From the NCBI GenBank assembly GCA_009663005.1, contig VIGQ01000393.1, positions 12,501 through 25,000 on the forward strand: a stretch of DNA of 12,500 nt, read 5' to 3'. The notes under the pieces were generated by a model, which worked only from the letters and a program-made list of their open reading frames with translations, was not told where the DNA came from and made no database searches. Numbering within the stretch: the stretch's first letter is position 1; each line of letters starts with the position of its first letter. This DNA is from Actinidia chinensis. Its lineage: Eukaryota > Streptophyta > Magnoliopsida > Ericales > Actinidiaceae. Of this stretch, positions 1 through 8,700 are shown piece by piece. The position numbers were made by a program, and so were the translations under genes.

Positions 1-477
1 TCCCTGTGTTCTCGTTAAATAATTAAACCCCTAATGTCAATCTTATTTCAATGTAACCCGTCAATACTGTTAGTAATTACCTAAAAAATAAATACATGAA
101 AATTCATATAGATATTTCTTTACCTACACTTCAATGAAGTCTCGGAATGATTCCATACCTTCATGATAATTGTAATACGTTTTCAATTTGAAATCGTGGA
201 ATAAATTACACTTCAATGAAGGTGTGAGATCATCCCACACATGTAAAATAATTTTATATTGTATAAAAAAAGTGTTTTAATTAAAAGCTATTTTAATCCC
301 ACGAGTATAGAAGTCAATTATGTGTCTGCACACACGACTTTAAAAAATGACTGGACTTGAGAATTTAGTTTAAAATGATCCGGAGGTAAATTTTTTCTTA
401 AACAGTTGCTAAAAAACTCAAAACTGTATCCGCATGAATTATCTGTTTTTCGCTCGGAAATAGTTAAAATTACTTTA

Positions 478-808
478 GCAGTTGCCAAGAAAAATCTTGC
501 ACAAAATATCACGTGTCAAGGAAAACAAGACTACAGTTGTAATCCGTTCCGAATTTTTTTTTGGCTCTGGAAACAGATATAAATTACGGTAATGTTTATA
601 ACGGCTCGAGCGGCTACGTGGAGCCTCACATCCACCTATTTGGAGTAGACCTCACTATTTTATTTTTATTTTTTATTTTTTTAAGTAGGGTCTACTCTAA
701 ATTGGGTGCGGCCATATAGGCGAGCCACGTATGAGTACTCTAAAATTTACTCGGTCAGTTGTAGAAAAATTTTTGCACGAAACACCTTGTGTCAAGAAAC
801 AAGACCAA
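478..808. repeat. Diverged direct repeat pair flanking the 615-731 hairpin
   Basis: A block at about 478-534 (CAGTTG, AGAAAAATCTTGCAC, then GTGTCAAGGAAAACAAGAC) recurs in the same orientation at about 756-808 (CAGTTG, AGAAAAATTTTTGCAC, then TGTGTCAAGAAACAAGACC). The match is imperfect with small gaps. The two copies bracket the hairpin, so this may be a local duplication or the ends of one inserted unit. The left copy contains a G-box-like CACGTG at 510-515. Confidence 0.5.
615..731. repeat. Imperfect inverted repeat (hairpin) nested in the foldback element
   Basis: TACGTGG at 615-621 and CCACGTA at 725-731 bound an imperfect palindrome. The inner arms carry ATTTGGAGTAGACCTCACT on the left and a counterpart around AAGTAGGGTCTACTCTAAAT on the right. 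The loop is a T-rich run at about 656-684. It is independent of the outer inverted repeat at 1-120/965-1089 and may be a small MITE-like insertion. Confidence 0.6.
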
Positions 809-1262
809 AAGGAGCGTTTCTTTTGGGTTAACTTGCACATTAGTTTCTGTAATTTGACCAAACTCTCACTTTGGTCCTTATATTTTTAATTTAAATAATT
901 AGGGCCCTATAATTTCAAGTATAATTTTAACACCATTATTCCCTATAATTTGACTAAAGTTTCACTACTCTAAAAATATCAATATGATTTTTAAGCATTT
1001 TTCTTAGAAAATTATTAACAAGTATTGATTGGGTACATTGAAATAAGATTGAAAATTAGGGTTCTAATTATTTAACAAGAACTACAAGGACCATTATTTC
1101 TTTTGTTTCTTTCCTTTCTAATTTTCCCCTCAAAGTTTCCTGGAAAAGTCGTACAAATCTTGCCCGATAAGAAAATCCCCCAGAAAGCTGTGTGGGAGCA
1201 GGGTTCAGAGAGATATAGAAAGGCAATTGATTTGATGAAGGAGAGAGAGAAATAGTTTTCTC

Positions 1263-1295
<33 letters not shown>
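1263..1295 (+). repeat. Compound microsatellite (TG)6(AG)10
   Basis: Six TG units run directly into about ten AG units. The run sits in purine-rich DNA between the foldback element and the F-box gene, where GA repeats are common in plant 5' leaders. It is probably in the 5' UTR of the downstream gene. Confidence 0.9.
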
Positions 1296-1296
<1 letters not shown>

Positions 1297-1327
1297 AAGA
1301 GAGGAGGGTATTGAAAATTAAACTCAG

Positions 1328-1450
1328 GTATAATTGGAGAAAATTGGGAAGACCTGCTAGATTGAAATTTGTTTCGATTACTGCTGAATTTTTTTGATAA
1401 TATGCATATGGAGCGATGAAATTGATTCATTTACGATCAATGTTTTTCAG
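1328..1450 (+). other. Possible 5' UTR intron of the F-box gene
   Basis: CAG|GTATAATT at 1325-1335 is a good plant donor, and the T-rich TGTTTTTCAG at 1441-1450 is a good acceptor. The interval is AT-rich and 123 nt long, a normal small plant intron size. It lies upstream of the proposed start codon at 1585. Support is from splice-site consensus only, without transcript evidence. Confidence 0.35.
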
Positions 1451-1584
1451 ATCAGAGGGAAAGAATTGAACGAGAAAGAAATAAGATGTGATCGATCGAT
1501 TCAGATTTTCAGTTCGATTCGGTTCCGTCGAGGTAGTAGAGAGCGATTGTGTATTGCCTTTATAGTTTTGATTGGATTTTTTAG

Positions 1585-2571
1585 ATGTCTCCCCTCCGTG
1601 TTCTCGTTTTCGAGTGAGGAAATCAAACCCAACCCCTTACCCACCCCTAATTCAAGGCTTCTCAACGATCTTCGGGCTAATCCTCGCGTTGAATTCCCTA
1701 TTCGCACCACGCTCGTCTCAAACCGACCCCAATCATGGAGAATCTTCTTCTCCCACAAAACCCTAATCTCTCTTTGCCAAAAGCACCTCCCCCAGTCTCA
1801 CCTCTCTTACCTTCCCTGCATCTTCCCCCTCAGGACCCCTCCATCACTTCCCCTTACCTCTTCTACCTCGAACCTCGCCTGGTGTGCTCTCCTCTCATGC
1901 CTGTAACCCCTACGCTCTAAAGTCTCCTAACTCTGCAATTTCACCTCGATTTCTATTGGGCCCACATCTACGTCCCTCGGGGTCCCTCGGGGTCCCTCTT
2001 TGATACCAGGATACAGGTCGTTCCCATGGATTTGCCTCTCTCCGTTCTCCTCCGCATTTCGCTTCTCAATTTCGTTACCTCTTCATGGATCGTCTCTCCC
2101 CGATGCTATCACTCCCCGCGGGAGCTTCGCCTGCTCGGCTCTACCTGGTTTGGACAGGATTCTGGTTGGCGGGTGGGGGGTCGCGGCAACCATGCTTGGG
2201 GGGCTTTCTGGAGTAGGATGATTCTGCGGAGATGTAATGAATTGGGAGAGATGAGTGGGTGGCATTGGATGGTTTGCCATGGTTTTCGAGCTGGGTGGTG
2301 TTGGGTTTCTTGTTGGTGGGAAATTGGGAGGAGAGATATTCTGGGTGATGGGAGGGTATGGGTATCTGGACGGTGTCGGGGCTGTTTCAGTGGATGAGAA
2401 TACAGGGATGCTGTGGTGAATGAAGTGAAATTAGTGGTGGTAAGTGGCGGGAGATTGGGGATATGTGGGAGGAAGGGGAGAGGCGGTGCTAGGGAAAATT
2501 GTTGTTGTGGAGGATGAGGATTGGGAGGGGGGTCCTGGGATTTTCATGCTTGATGGGAGTGATATCTTCAG
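1585..2571 (+). pseudogene. OR23-like: F-box/Kelch-repeat protein, OR23 type, first exon, multiply frameshifted
   Basis: Plant OR23-type proteins join an N-terminal F-box, which docks to SKP1 in an SCF ubiquitin ligase, to Kelch repeats that bind substrate. Here family-like segments appear in order but in changing frames. LIQG (1647) and LILAL are followed by IPYSHHARLKPT (1693-1728), the F-box core. Next come SWRIFFSHKTLISL (from 1733), QDPSITSPYLF, NLAWC, CNPYA (1902) and NFTSISIGP (1937-1963). SLFDTR (1993), SPFSSAFRF, NFVTSSW, LSPML and PRGSFACSALPGLDRILVGG follow. The Kelch part has FWVMGGYGYLDGVGAV, YRDAVVNEV (2401), GGKWREIGDMWEEGERR (2436-2486) and IVVVEDEDWEGGPGIFMLD. It ends at TTCAG|GTAATT. 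I chose ATG 1585 because the family N-terminus is short before LIPG; this needs a frame change near 1600. At least fifteen frame switches mean no intact protein as written. The C-terminal exon was not found. Family assignment is from memory of its consensus; pseudogene versus sequencing indels is unresolved. Confidence 0.8.
1973..1998 (+). repeat. 10-bp tandem duplication inside the F-box/Kelch exon
   Basis: TCCCTCGGGG occurs at 1973-1982 and 1983-1992, followed by a partial third copy, TCCCTC. It falls where the family has a LYVLGGSLFD-like segment. Removing one unit would bring the length near expectation, so the extra copy adds 10 bp and shifts the frame. Confidence 0.85.
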
Positions 2572-3461
2572 GTAATTTTGTGACTTTTGGCTATCCATGT
2601 GTTGTTGTCTGTTTGCGTTCTTCAAAGTATAATTGGTGGTAAATTTTTTGATTATGTTTTGTGCTGCTTCATTTTGAAGATAACTTCTTATTGGGTTCCT
2701 ATTTGTTAACTTGTTTTCCCTGAAACGAGGAATCCTAGTAGAGGATAGATGTAGAAAAGATTGAAGATGTTTTGTGATGGTTAATTGGTTTGAGACACAA
2801 CCTACTAAACTATGTGGTTTAAGGGTTTGAGTAGAGGTAGATCTTGTTGTTGTTGATATTTCTTCGACTTATCATTGGTTTGTGAAAATTTGTAACCCTC
2901 TGTGGACTTATAAACTCAGCTATACTCTACAAGATTGTTCATCTTTAAAGGGTGGAGTATAACCAATTGTGATCCTTTTTATTTTTTTATTCTCATAAAC
3001 CTTTGATATGTTCAACATGTACAACTACTACACAAACCTTCCTTAATGGTTAATATTCAACTACTAGTGTGCTGTATTTTCTTACAGACTTCATTTGTAT
3101 TGCCGCTTCAAAAATTAGTAAATTTTCTTGTTGAACCTTTGAGTTTTGTTTTTCCCTTTGGCAAGATTGATAAAGTATTTGTGGATTTCACAAAATAAAA
3201 TTGTAGTATAGACGCCAAAAGTTGTTTGCATGTGTATGCACCGTGTAGTGTGAACGTAGGTATAATAGACGAATAGTTGGGGTTGCAGATTGTTTATCTA
3301 CTTCTGCCTCCATGTATACGTATTAGCTTGCCAACTGTTGGCATTATGTTCCCTGGTGGTTCAACTTTATGATAACCAGAGTTGTGATGGGCAAACCATT
3401 GATCCAGATTGTGTTTTACTTTCTTGCATGCAAAGGAAAAAACACAACCCCTCCAGCAAAG
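2572..3461 (+). other. Intron-like sequence after exon 1; no gene seen
   Basis: The donor AG|GTAATTTT at 2570-2579 follows the last recognisable Kelch codons. Downstream is T-rich DNA with stops in all frames, typical of a plant intron. I looked here for the C-terminal OR23 exon and did not find it. The piece at 3290-3460 has short open frames but no recognisable protein on either strand. Confidence 0.55.
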
Positions 3462-4481
3462 CTTTCAAATACTCGTAAATGTGGATATAGGCTCCTTCCA
3501 CCCAAGCTTCTTGAGGAGTTTTCCCCATACCACTTAGTGAGGAAGTGGTTTGAAAGATAAATAATTGCCAATCAACTGCTTCGGCTCAAAAGTTCTGTAG
3601 GCATTCTTGGACTCTTTAACATGCTTCAAGTATATCAAAACTAGATCTATTTTTCCTTTCCGCCACTCTGTTGTTGGTGGCAAGTAAGGATGTTAGAGGG
3701 CGGCGAATTCCATGTTTCACAAAAGTCTCTTTAAATTCTGTAGATTTAAATTCGCCTCCTCTATCCGATCTGATTGCTTTTTTATAATATCCACTTTGCT
3801 TCTCAACTGTGACTTAAACTTTTTTAAAAGGCATTAACCAACTCCAATTTTTCTTTAAGGAAATAAACAAGGTTCTTTCAGCTAAAAGTCACAATCAAGG
3901 GAAGAACATATATATTCTTTCAAGAGAAACTAGGAATCAATTGCGTCCACACACAGCGGTTGTATAAACTCCAAAGGCTCTTTTGCTCTTATTATGCATT
4001 CTTTGAAAGCTTTTTTCGGAAGTGTTTGCCAAGAAGACATCCTGTCACACAACTTGATCCGGATGGTTAATGGAAGGCAATCCTTTCACCATTTCTTTCT
4101 TAAACAATAACTTTTAACCTCCAAAAATTAGATGCCCAAATCTCATTGTGCCAAAGCCAAGAGTTATTGTTGTAGCCCATGCTTTCAAACATTTTGCAAC
4201 GTCACTTTAAATGTTAGCCAAAAGATATCTATTATTTGACTTGGCACTTGGGTGATCAAATTTCTCTAATCTCTTATAAAGACTACGATTTACATCGAGA
4301 ACATCATTGCCCTTTTCTAAGAGTGGCCCAACACTCAGATATTGTCTTCATGTTAGGACAGTATAGACATTAGAAATAAATTGGTACTTCCATTTATAAA
4401 AGTTAACATGGGCCATTTGTTGATTCATCAAGTCACAAACAAGCTTTTGTCTTACAACATATGGTTGCTTGCTCCAGTATC
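3462..4481 (-). pseudogene. Ty1/copia pol fragment: protease, pre-integrase, partial integrase
   Basis: On the minus strand the aspartic protease signature DTGASNHM is at 4481-4458. A gag-pre-integrase stretch with LWHNEIW lies at about 4160-4100. The integrase catalytic core contains SDRGGEF (around 3769-3749), which holds the second Asp of the DDE triad and is followed by KHGIRR. The last recognisable piece, TPQEAW, is at about 3519-3502, where copia integrases end their core. Many stops and frameshifts interrupt it. Nothing resembling reverse transcriptase or RNase H follows, so the element lost its 3' half. Order protease then integrase is the copia order and excludes Ty3/gypsy. It cannot encode working proteins. 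Confidence 0.85.
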
Positions 4482-4567
4482 ATGTACCATGGTTGATTGC
4501 TCCACTTTCATTTCCTTTATATGCCACAACAACACGGGTGGGGTTTCAACCACTTCACTCCTTTTCA

Positions 4568-5460
4568 ACAATGTTAGCTTTCTCTTCCAAAATGATTAGT
4601 AGGGGCCATTCGACATTCCGAACGCATAATGGCAAAATTTTGACAATTGTACCATTGATTTGGGATTTGACCATACCTTGGCCTTCGTTGGGTAACTTCC
4701 TCTTCCATGTCACTGTTGCCTCGACCATTTTTGACTTCTTTATTCTTAAAATGGTTATTGTCCTCCTCTCTTGTCCTCTTCCTTGGCCACGACTCGTCCA
4801 TGTCCTTTTTGGCTATTTTGATGCCCAAATAAGTTGCGTTTCCTCATTGAGAGTTAGTTTTTGTTGACGGACTTGTTCAAGGGCTCTTTCATCATTCGAT
4901 ATAATTTTTCTTCTGTGCTTGTAGTGATCCCATGAGTTGATCAAGGGTCTGGAACTATGTTTTGATTCTTCAATCGCTACAACAACATGGTCAACTTTGG
5001 AGTCTAATGACTGAGAGATTTCCTCAATCACCGGACATCATTCCATTACCTTCACCATTTCTTTTAAATGATTAACAATCGCCAAAACTCTAGAAAAATA
5101 ATCTAAAATTGATTTAGATGATTCATTTGTAAAGCTTCAAACTCACCTCTGAGAGTTCGGAGACGAACTCGCATCACGTTTTCAACTCCTTTGAAAGAAT
5201 TTTGCAAGATCTTCCATACTTCTTTGATGGTGGTTGCACATGCTATCTTCTCAAATTTTGCATTGTCTAGTCTTGTTGAATGATTGAGAAGGCTTTTTGA
5301 TCTTCACCTTGATCTCCTTTTGTTGCCTTGTTGTAGCTCTTGAATACTTTCTCTACAACATCCGATGCATCTTCTCCACCAAGATGCGTCTTCATTTGGA
5401 TGCTCCATCGACCTAGTTGTCTTTAACAAGTGGAGGAAATGGAAATCCTTGAGTTACCAT
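4568..5460 (-). pseudogene. Ty1/copia gag remnant
   Basis: The gag start is an ATG at 5460-5458 (MVTQGFPFPPL on the minus strand), 23 bp beyond the primer-binding site. Then come segments typical of the copia gag (UBN2-like) domain: an AKFEKIACATTIKEVWKIL-like piece at about 5265-5200 and VRLRTLRGEFEALQMN near 5175-5125. A Lys/Arg/Glu-rich linker precedes a damaged CCHC zinc knuckle at about 4650-4613. In one frame only two cysteines remain, and the histidine (C-H-Y-A) is recovered by a one-base shift. Stops and frameshifts are scattered throughout. It lies upstream of the protease fragment in the same orientation, as in intact copia elements. Confidence 0.8.
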
Positions 5461-5482
5461 CCTTGATTATCTTGAACCCAAT

Positions 5483-5497
5483 GCTCTGATACTAGTT
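5483..5497 (-). other. Retrotransposon primer-binding site (initiator tRNA-Met type)
   Basis: The minus strand reads ACTAGTATCAGAGC immediately inside the LTR edge. Plant copia elements usually have TGGTATCAGAGC, complementary to the 3' end of initiator tRNA-Met; here the first bases are altered. Its place between the LTR and the gag ATG fixes the element's orientation. Confidence 0.85.
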
Positions 5498-5774
5498 TGT
5501 TGGGTAACATAGGAAGATGTCAAATGTTAGTTTGTGAAGAGAAATTAATTTTGGAAATTAGAAGAGGTAAGAAAACACTCAAACTTTTATTTGAACTCTC
5601 AAAATCACTTCTTTTTTTTTTTTACAAAATACTTCTCACATCTTTTAAATCCTTCTAACTACAAAATATTTCAAGAACCTTTTTTACACACAAGTAGCTT
5701 CTAGACTTGGACTTCTAATATTTGGGCTTAATTTCCACAAAATGATATTGGCTCGAAATCATGTTTACAATCCA
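5498..5774 (-). mobile_element. 5' LTR (minimum extent) of the copia element
   Basis: The inner edge is TGTTGGG at 5498-5504 (minus strand ...CCCAACA), directly next to the primer-binding site. A possible outer edge is CA-3' at 5773-5774, giving a 277-bp LTR beginning TGGATTG on the minus strand. An AATAAA signal (minus strand) occurs near 5590. The outer edge is uncertain: a TATA motif in the same orientation at about 5918-5925 may be the LTR's own promoter, in which case the LTR extends well beyond 5774. No partner LTR is present at the other end of the element. Confidence 0.65.
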
Positions 5775-6194
5775 AAGATCCATGGAATAGAAAATGTTTC
5801 ATACCTCAAGAAATTGAAGAAATTTTGAATAGAAATGGCTCGTATATCCAGAAATTGAAGATTCGTGATGATCCTGATCCTCCTCTCTCTCTCACTATGG
5901 CTCTTCTCTTCTCTTATATAAGCGAGAAACGGCTCGGATCTTCCTAAATTGAAAAAGTAAATTAACGGTTATTTTTAACAATATAAAATATTTTCTTGAT
6001 TGCTCCGCTCGCGTATGATTCAAGCTTGGCTTGAGTTTTTAAGCAAAATAAAAAAAATCTTAAAGCACACTGAACTTTGTGAATGAATATACAAGAACAG
6101 GAAACAAAAGAATTTGAAGATCCATGGAATAGAAAATGTTTCATACCTCAAGAAATTGAAGAAATTTTGAATAGAAACGGCTCATAGATCCAGA
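5775..6194. repeat. 78-bp direct duplication separated by 264 bp
   Basis: 5775-5852 and 6117-6194 are the same 78 bp with three mismatches. Both begin AAGATCCATGGAATAG and contain GAAATTGAAGAAATTTTGAA. The spacing is exactly 342 bp with no gaps. The first copy abuts the putative LTR edge. It may be a tandem duplication of a 342-bp unit with the second copy truncated, or a feature of the LTR/flank junction. Confidence 0.9.
5870..5927 (-). promoter_or_regulatory. TATA-type promoter and GA-rich leader, minus strand
   Basis: On the minus strand CTTATATAAG (5917-5926) is followed by GAGAAGAGAAG and then a GAGAGAGAGAGG leader, the arrangement of a plant pol II core promoter with a purine-rich 5' leader. 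It points toward the copia gag, so it could be the U3/R part of a longer LTR. The TATA core is nearly palindromic, so plus-strand use is not excluded. Confidence 0.45.
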
Positions 6195-6456
6195 TCAAGT
6201 TGTTTTTTGGTGGTATTTGTGAATGGTGGTCTACCATATCAAGTTGTTTTTGGTTTTCCTTGATGACCTTTATTAGGCATATCCTCTGTTAGTCACTTAC
6301 GTTCTGATTGATTTTGGTTGGATTATGAGCGGAATCATGGAATTGGCATGTTTGCTCGAGTAGGTGGGATATATTAGGCAGTTAATACATAGTTTTTTAA
6401 TTGTATTTGTTTATATTAAATAGTTTTTTTTCCTTACTTTGGGGGACTAAGTTCAC
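6195..6456. other. AT-rich spacer, no gene seen
   Basis: Apart from a short repeat of ATCAAGTTGTTTTT at about 6195 and 6238, I see no coding, RNA or element signature between the duplication and the tandem array. Confidence 0.5.
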
Positions 6457-6904
6457 ACGGACTAAATGAGTTCTTATAATTTGTTGGTTTTATAGTATCT
6501 TCATGAATTTTCTGCATACCTTTAGGTAGCTCCCTGGTTTTACGTTTTCAATTAGATAAACAAAAAAGTGATTTTTTTCTTGTATGTGAGCTCCTGCATC
6601 AAATATCATGTTGAATGGCATTTGGCTGCCCTTTTTTCAGTTTCTTACGCCCCCCACTACTGCCTCCAACCACCATCCGACCGCCGCAAACTCCACAAAC
6701 TTCCGCCGGTGCTTATCACCACCCACTGCCGCTGCAACCACCTACCGCAGTCAACTACCCTACCTCACCCACCAAGACCACCGCTGCCACCCTGCAGCCT
6801 CCACCTTTAACCTCCACAACCCGCCATCGCCACCACCACTTAGTGCCATGGTGGTAGGTGGCGGCGGCAACAATGATAGTGGTGGTTGGTTGTGGTGGGA
6901 TGCG
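6457..6904 (+). repeat. Tandem array unit A
   Basis: It opens with the conserved head ACGGACTAAATGAGTTCTTA at 6457, then TTTTCTGC-TACCTTTAGGTAGC and GATTTTTTTCTTGTATGTGA. The second conserved block runs ATCAAATATCATGTTGAATG, CATTTGGCTGC and CAGTTTCTTACGCCCC. A C-rich arm (about 6648-6842) of CCACC-type words is followed by the apex TAGTGCCATGGTGGTAGGTG and a short G-rich arm to about 6900. The normal tail is missing, and unit B starts directly after the G-rich arm. Confidence 0.8.
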
Positions 6905-7559
6905 TGGAAAATGCCACAACCACTTATAATTTGTTGATTTTATGGTAGCTTGTGATTTTCTGCGTACCTTGGGTAGCTATGACCTCCCTGCGTCAAATAT
7001 ACTGTTTGAATGCAATTTGGCTGCACTTTTTTTCAGTTTCTTAGCCTAAAATACCGCTGCCCCAACCACCACCCCGCCTCCGCAGAACTCCACAACTTGC
7101 CACAGTGCCACTCATCACCCACGCCGCCGCCACCCACACCAACGCCACCCACCATGACCAACCCTCTGCCAACCATCCCTGCCCGCACCATACCATCCCC
7201 ACCTCTAGCCGCCACCGACCACCCACCTAGTGCATGGTGGTAGGTGCGTGGACAAATGTACGGTGAGGTGGGATGCGTGGACATGGCGGGATAGTGGTGG
7301 TGGTTGTTGGCGCGTCCAGGTGGTTGTGGCGTGGTGGTGCAGTATTATGGTGGGAGGTGGTGGTGATTGTTGGCAGTAGTGGTGGTTAGATGGGGCGCGT
7401 GGTGATGGTGGGTATTTTTTGGTGGTTTTGATTGTTTTGGCACAATGATATCTTCCTTCTTTTTGACTGGTAAGATAAATAATTATTTTTGATTATTGTC
7501 TTTCACTTTTGTTGCCCCCCCCTTTATATTGAATCTTTTATAATTTGTCAAGTTTCACG
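6905..7559 (+). repeat. Tandem array unit B
   Basis: The head is incomplete (from ATAATTTGTTGATTTTATGG, about 6926), followed by TTTTCTGCGTACCTTGGGTAG and ATTTGGCTGCAC. The C-rich arm spans about 7050-7227, the apex TAGTGCATGGTGGTAGGTG is at about 7229-7247, and the G-rich arm runs to about 7436. The tail GGCACAATGATATCTTCC (7439) leads through GGTAAGATAAATAA into the next head. Open frames here are Pro/Thr- or Gly/Val-rich translations of simple sequence. Confidence 0.8.
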
Positions 7560-8275
7560 ACGGACTAAATGAGTTCTTTAATTTTGTTTAGGTTTATGGT
7601 ATCTTTGTGAATTTTCTGCGTACCTTTGGTAGCTATGTACCCTTTTGCATCAAATATCCTGTTGAAGTGCATTTGGCTGCAATTTTTTCAAGTTTCCTAC
7701 GCCCCACCACTCACTGCTCCCCACCACTATCCATTCCTTTCCTCCGCCGCAAACTCCACAAATTACTAACCATTGACAGTTCACCACCCCCTACTGCCCT
7801 GCCGCCCACCCGCTACCTACCAACTCCACCTACACCACTTCCCCCCCCCTCTAGTCCACCTTCTCCCTGCACCCCCCTCCCCTTATCCTCCTCCCCACCC
7901 CTCCGTTTCCCCCACCCCCCCCTTTCCACTGTGGTAGGTGGCGGCGACAGCGGTGTGGTGGGTGGTTGGTGGCAGTGGAATGTGTGGACATGGCGGGATA
8001 GGTTGGGGGTGTCGGCTTGTCAAACGGTTGTGGCGATGGTGGGTTGTAGTGGTTAGCATGTTGAAGGTGGTGGTGAGGGTTGGCAATAGTGTTGTTGGTG
8101 GGGCGGTGGTGGTGGTGGAGGTGGCAGGGTGTGGTAGGTGGTTTTGAGGTTTGTCGTCACATGATATGTTTCCTTCTTATATTTGACATGGTATATAAAG
8201 AGTGTGTTGGATTTAATTGCTTTCACTTTCTATTGGCTTTATAGTTGAATATTCTTATAATTTGTTAAGTTCACG
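7560..8275 (+). repeat. Tandem array unit C
   Basis: This is a near-complete unit with head ACGGACTAAATGAGTTCTTT at 7560, then ATTTTCTGCGTACCTTTGGTA and CATCAAATATCCTGTTGAAG. The C-rich arm is at about 7699-7927, the apex CACTGTGGTAGGTGGCGG, and the G-rich arm at 7931-8145. The tail has ATGATATGTTTCCTTCTTAT at 8161. The G-rich arm shares GTGGACATGGCGGGATAG with unit B. Confidence 0.8.
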
Positions 8276-8700
8276 ACGGACTAAATGAGTTCTTATAATT
8301 TGTTTGGTTTTTATGTTATTTTTGTGGAATTTTTCTGTGCATCTTTTCGGTAGCCCCTCGTTTTCCGTTGCTATTTAGATAAATGGATTTTTTTCTTGTA
8401 TGTGATTTGCATCAAATATCCATTAAATGCATTTGCCTGCACTTTTTTTTAGTTTCTTATGCCCCACCTCTGCCCTCTACCCACCACCCCGCCTCGCAGA
8501 CTCAACAAACTGCGCCATCTTGCCGTCGCTAACTACACCCCCCATGATGGTGGGTGGTTTGTATTTGGGTGGTTTTTATGTTGTTGGTACAATGATGTGT
8601 TCCTTCTTTAATTGCTGGTAAGATAAAGATGGTTTTGGATTATTGCTTTCACTTCTTTGGCTTTAATATTTGAATATTCTTGTAATTTGTTAAGTTTACG
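8276..8700 (+). repeat. Tandem array unit D (short arms)
   Basis: The head ACGGACTAAATGAGTTCTTA is at 8276, followed by GATTTTTTTCTTGTATGTGA and ATTTGCCTGCAC. The C-rich arm is cut to about 80 bp (8460-8540) and the G-rich arm to about 45 bp. The tail is ACAATGATGTGTTCCTTC and GGTAAGATAAAGAT. Loss is concentrated in the arms while head and tail remain. Confidence 0.8.

Larger units (their letters stand above)
1..1089. mobile_element. Foldback element with long terminal inverted repeats
   Basis: The first 120 bases and the reverse complement of about 965-1089 are the same sequence. Both contain GTTAAATAATTA, then TCAATCTTATTTCAATGTA, then TCAATAC and a GTTA-TAATT stretch, with roughly 80% agreement by eye over about 115 bp. 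This gives two long inverted ends around some 850 bp of AT-rich DNA with no coding potential. Long inverted ends and no transposase fit a non-autonomous foldback or Mutator-like DNA element, but I cannot assign a superfamily. The left copy starts at the window edge, so the outer boundary and any target-site duplication are not visible. The right end lies just upstream of the 5' leader of the F-box gene, so the element would occupy its promoter region. Confidence 0.65.

Noticed and set aside
1068..1430. Minus-strand 120-codon frame with Ser/Leu and His/Thr repeats
   Set aside because: It is the antisense of the leader microsatellite and adjoining purine-rich DNA.
1394..1906. A single 170-codon plus-strand frame taken as a whole gene
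   Set aside because: Only its part after about 1733 (SWRIFFSHKTL onward) matches the F-box/Kelch family; the first two thirds are leader and out-of-frame sequence, so the frame is not a gene in its own right.
3290..3560. Plus-strand frames over the end of the copia fragment
   Set aside because: The downstream half is antisense to the integrase remnant; the upstream half has no recognisable protein on either strand.
5775..6194. A TRIM-type miniature retrotransposon with the 78-bp repeats as its terminal repeats
   Set aside because: The repeats do not start with TG and end with CA, and there is no primer-binding site or polypurine tract beside them.
7607..8147. Long Pro/Thr/His-rich and Gly/Val/Trp-rich open frames on both strands within the tandem array
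   Set aside because: They arise because CCA/GGT simple sequence lacks stop codons in several frames at once; no signal peptide, domain or splice structure supports a protein.
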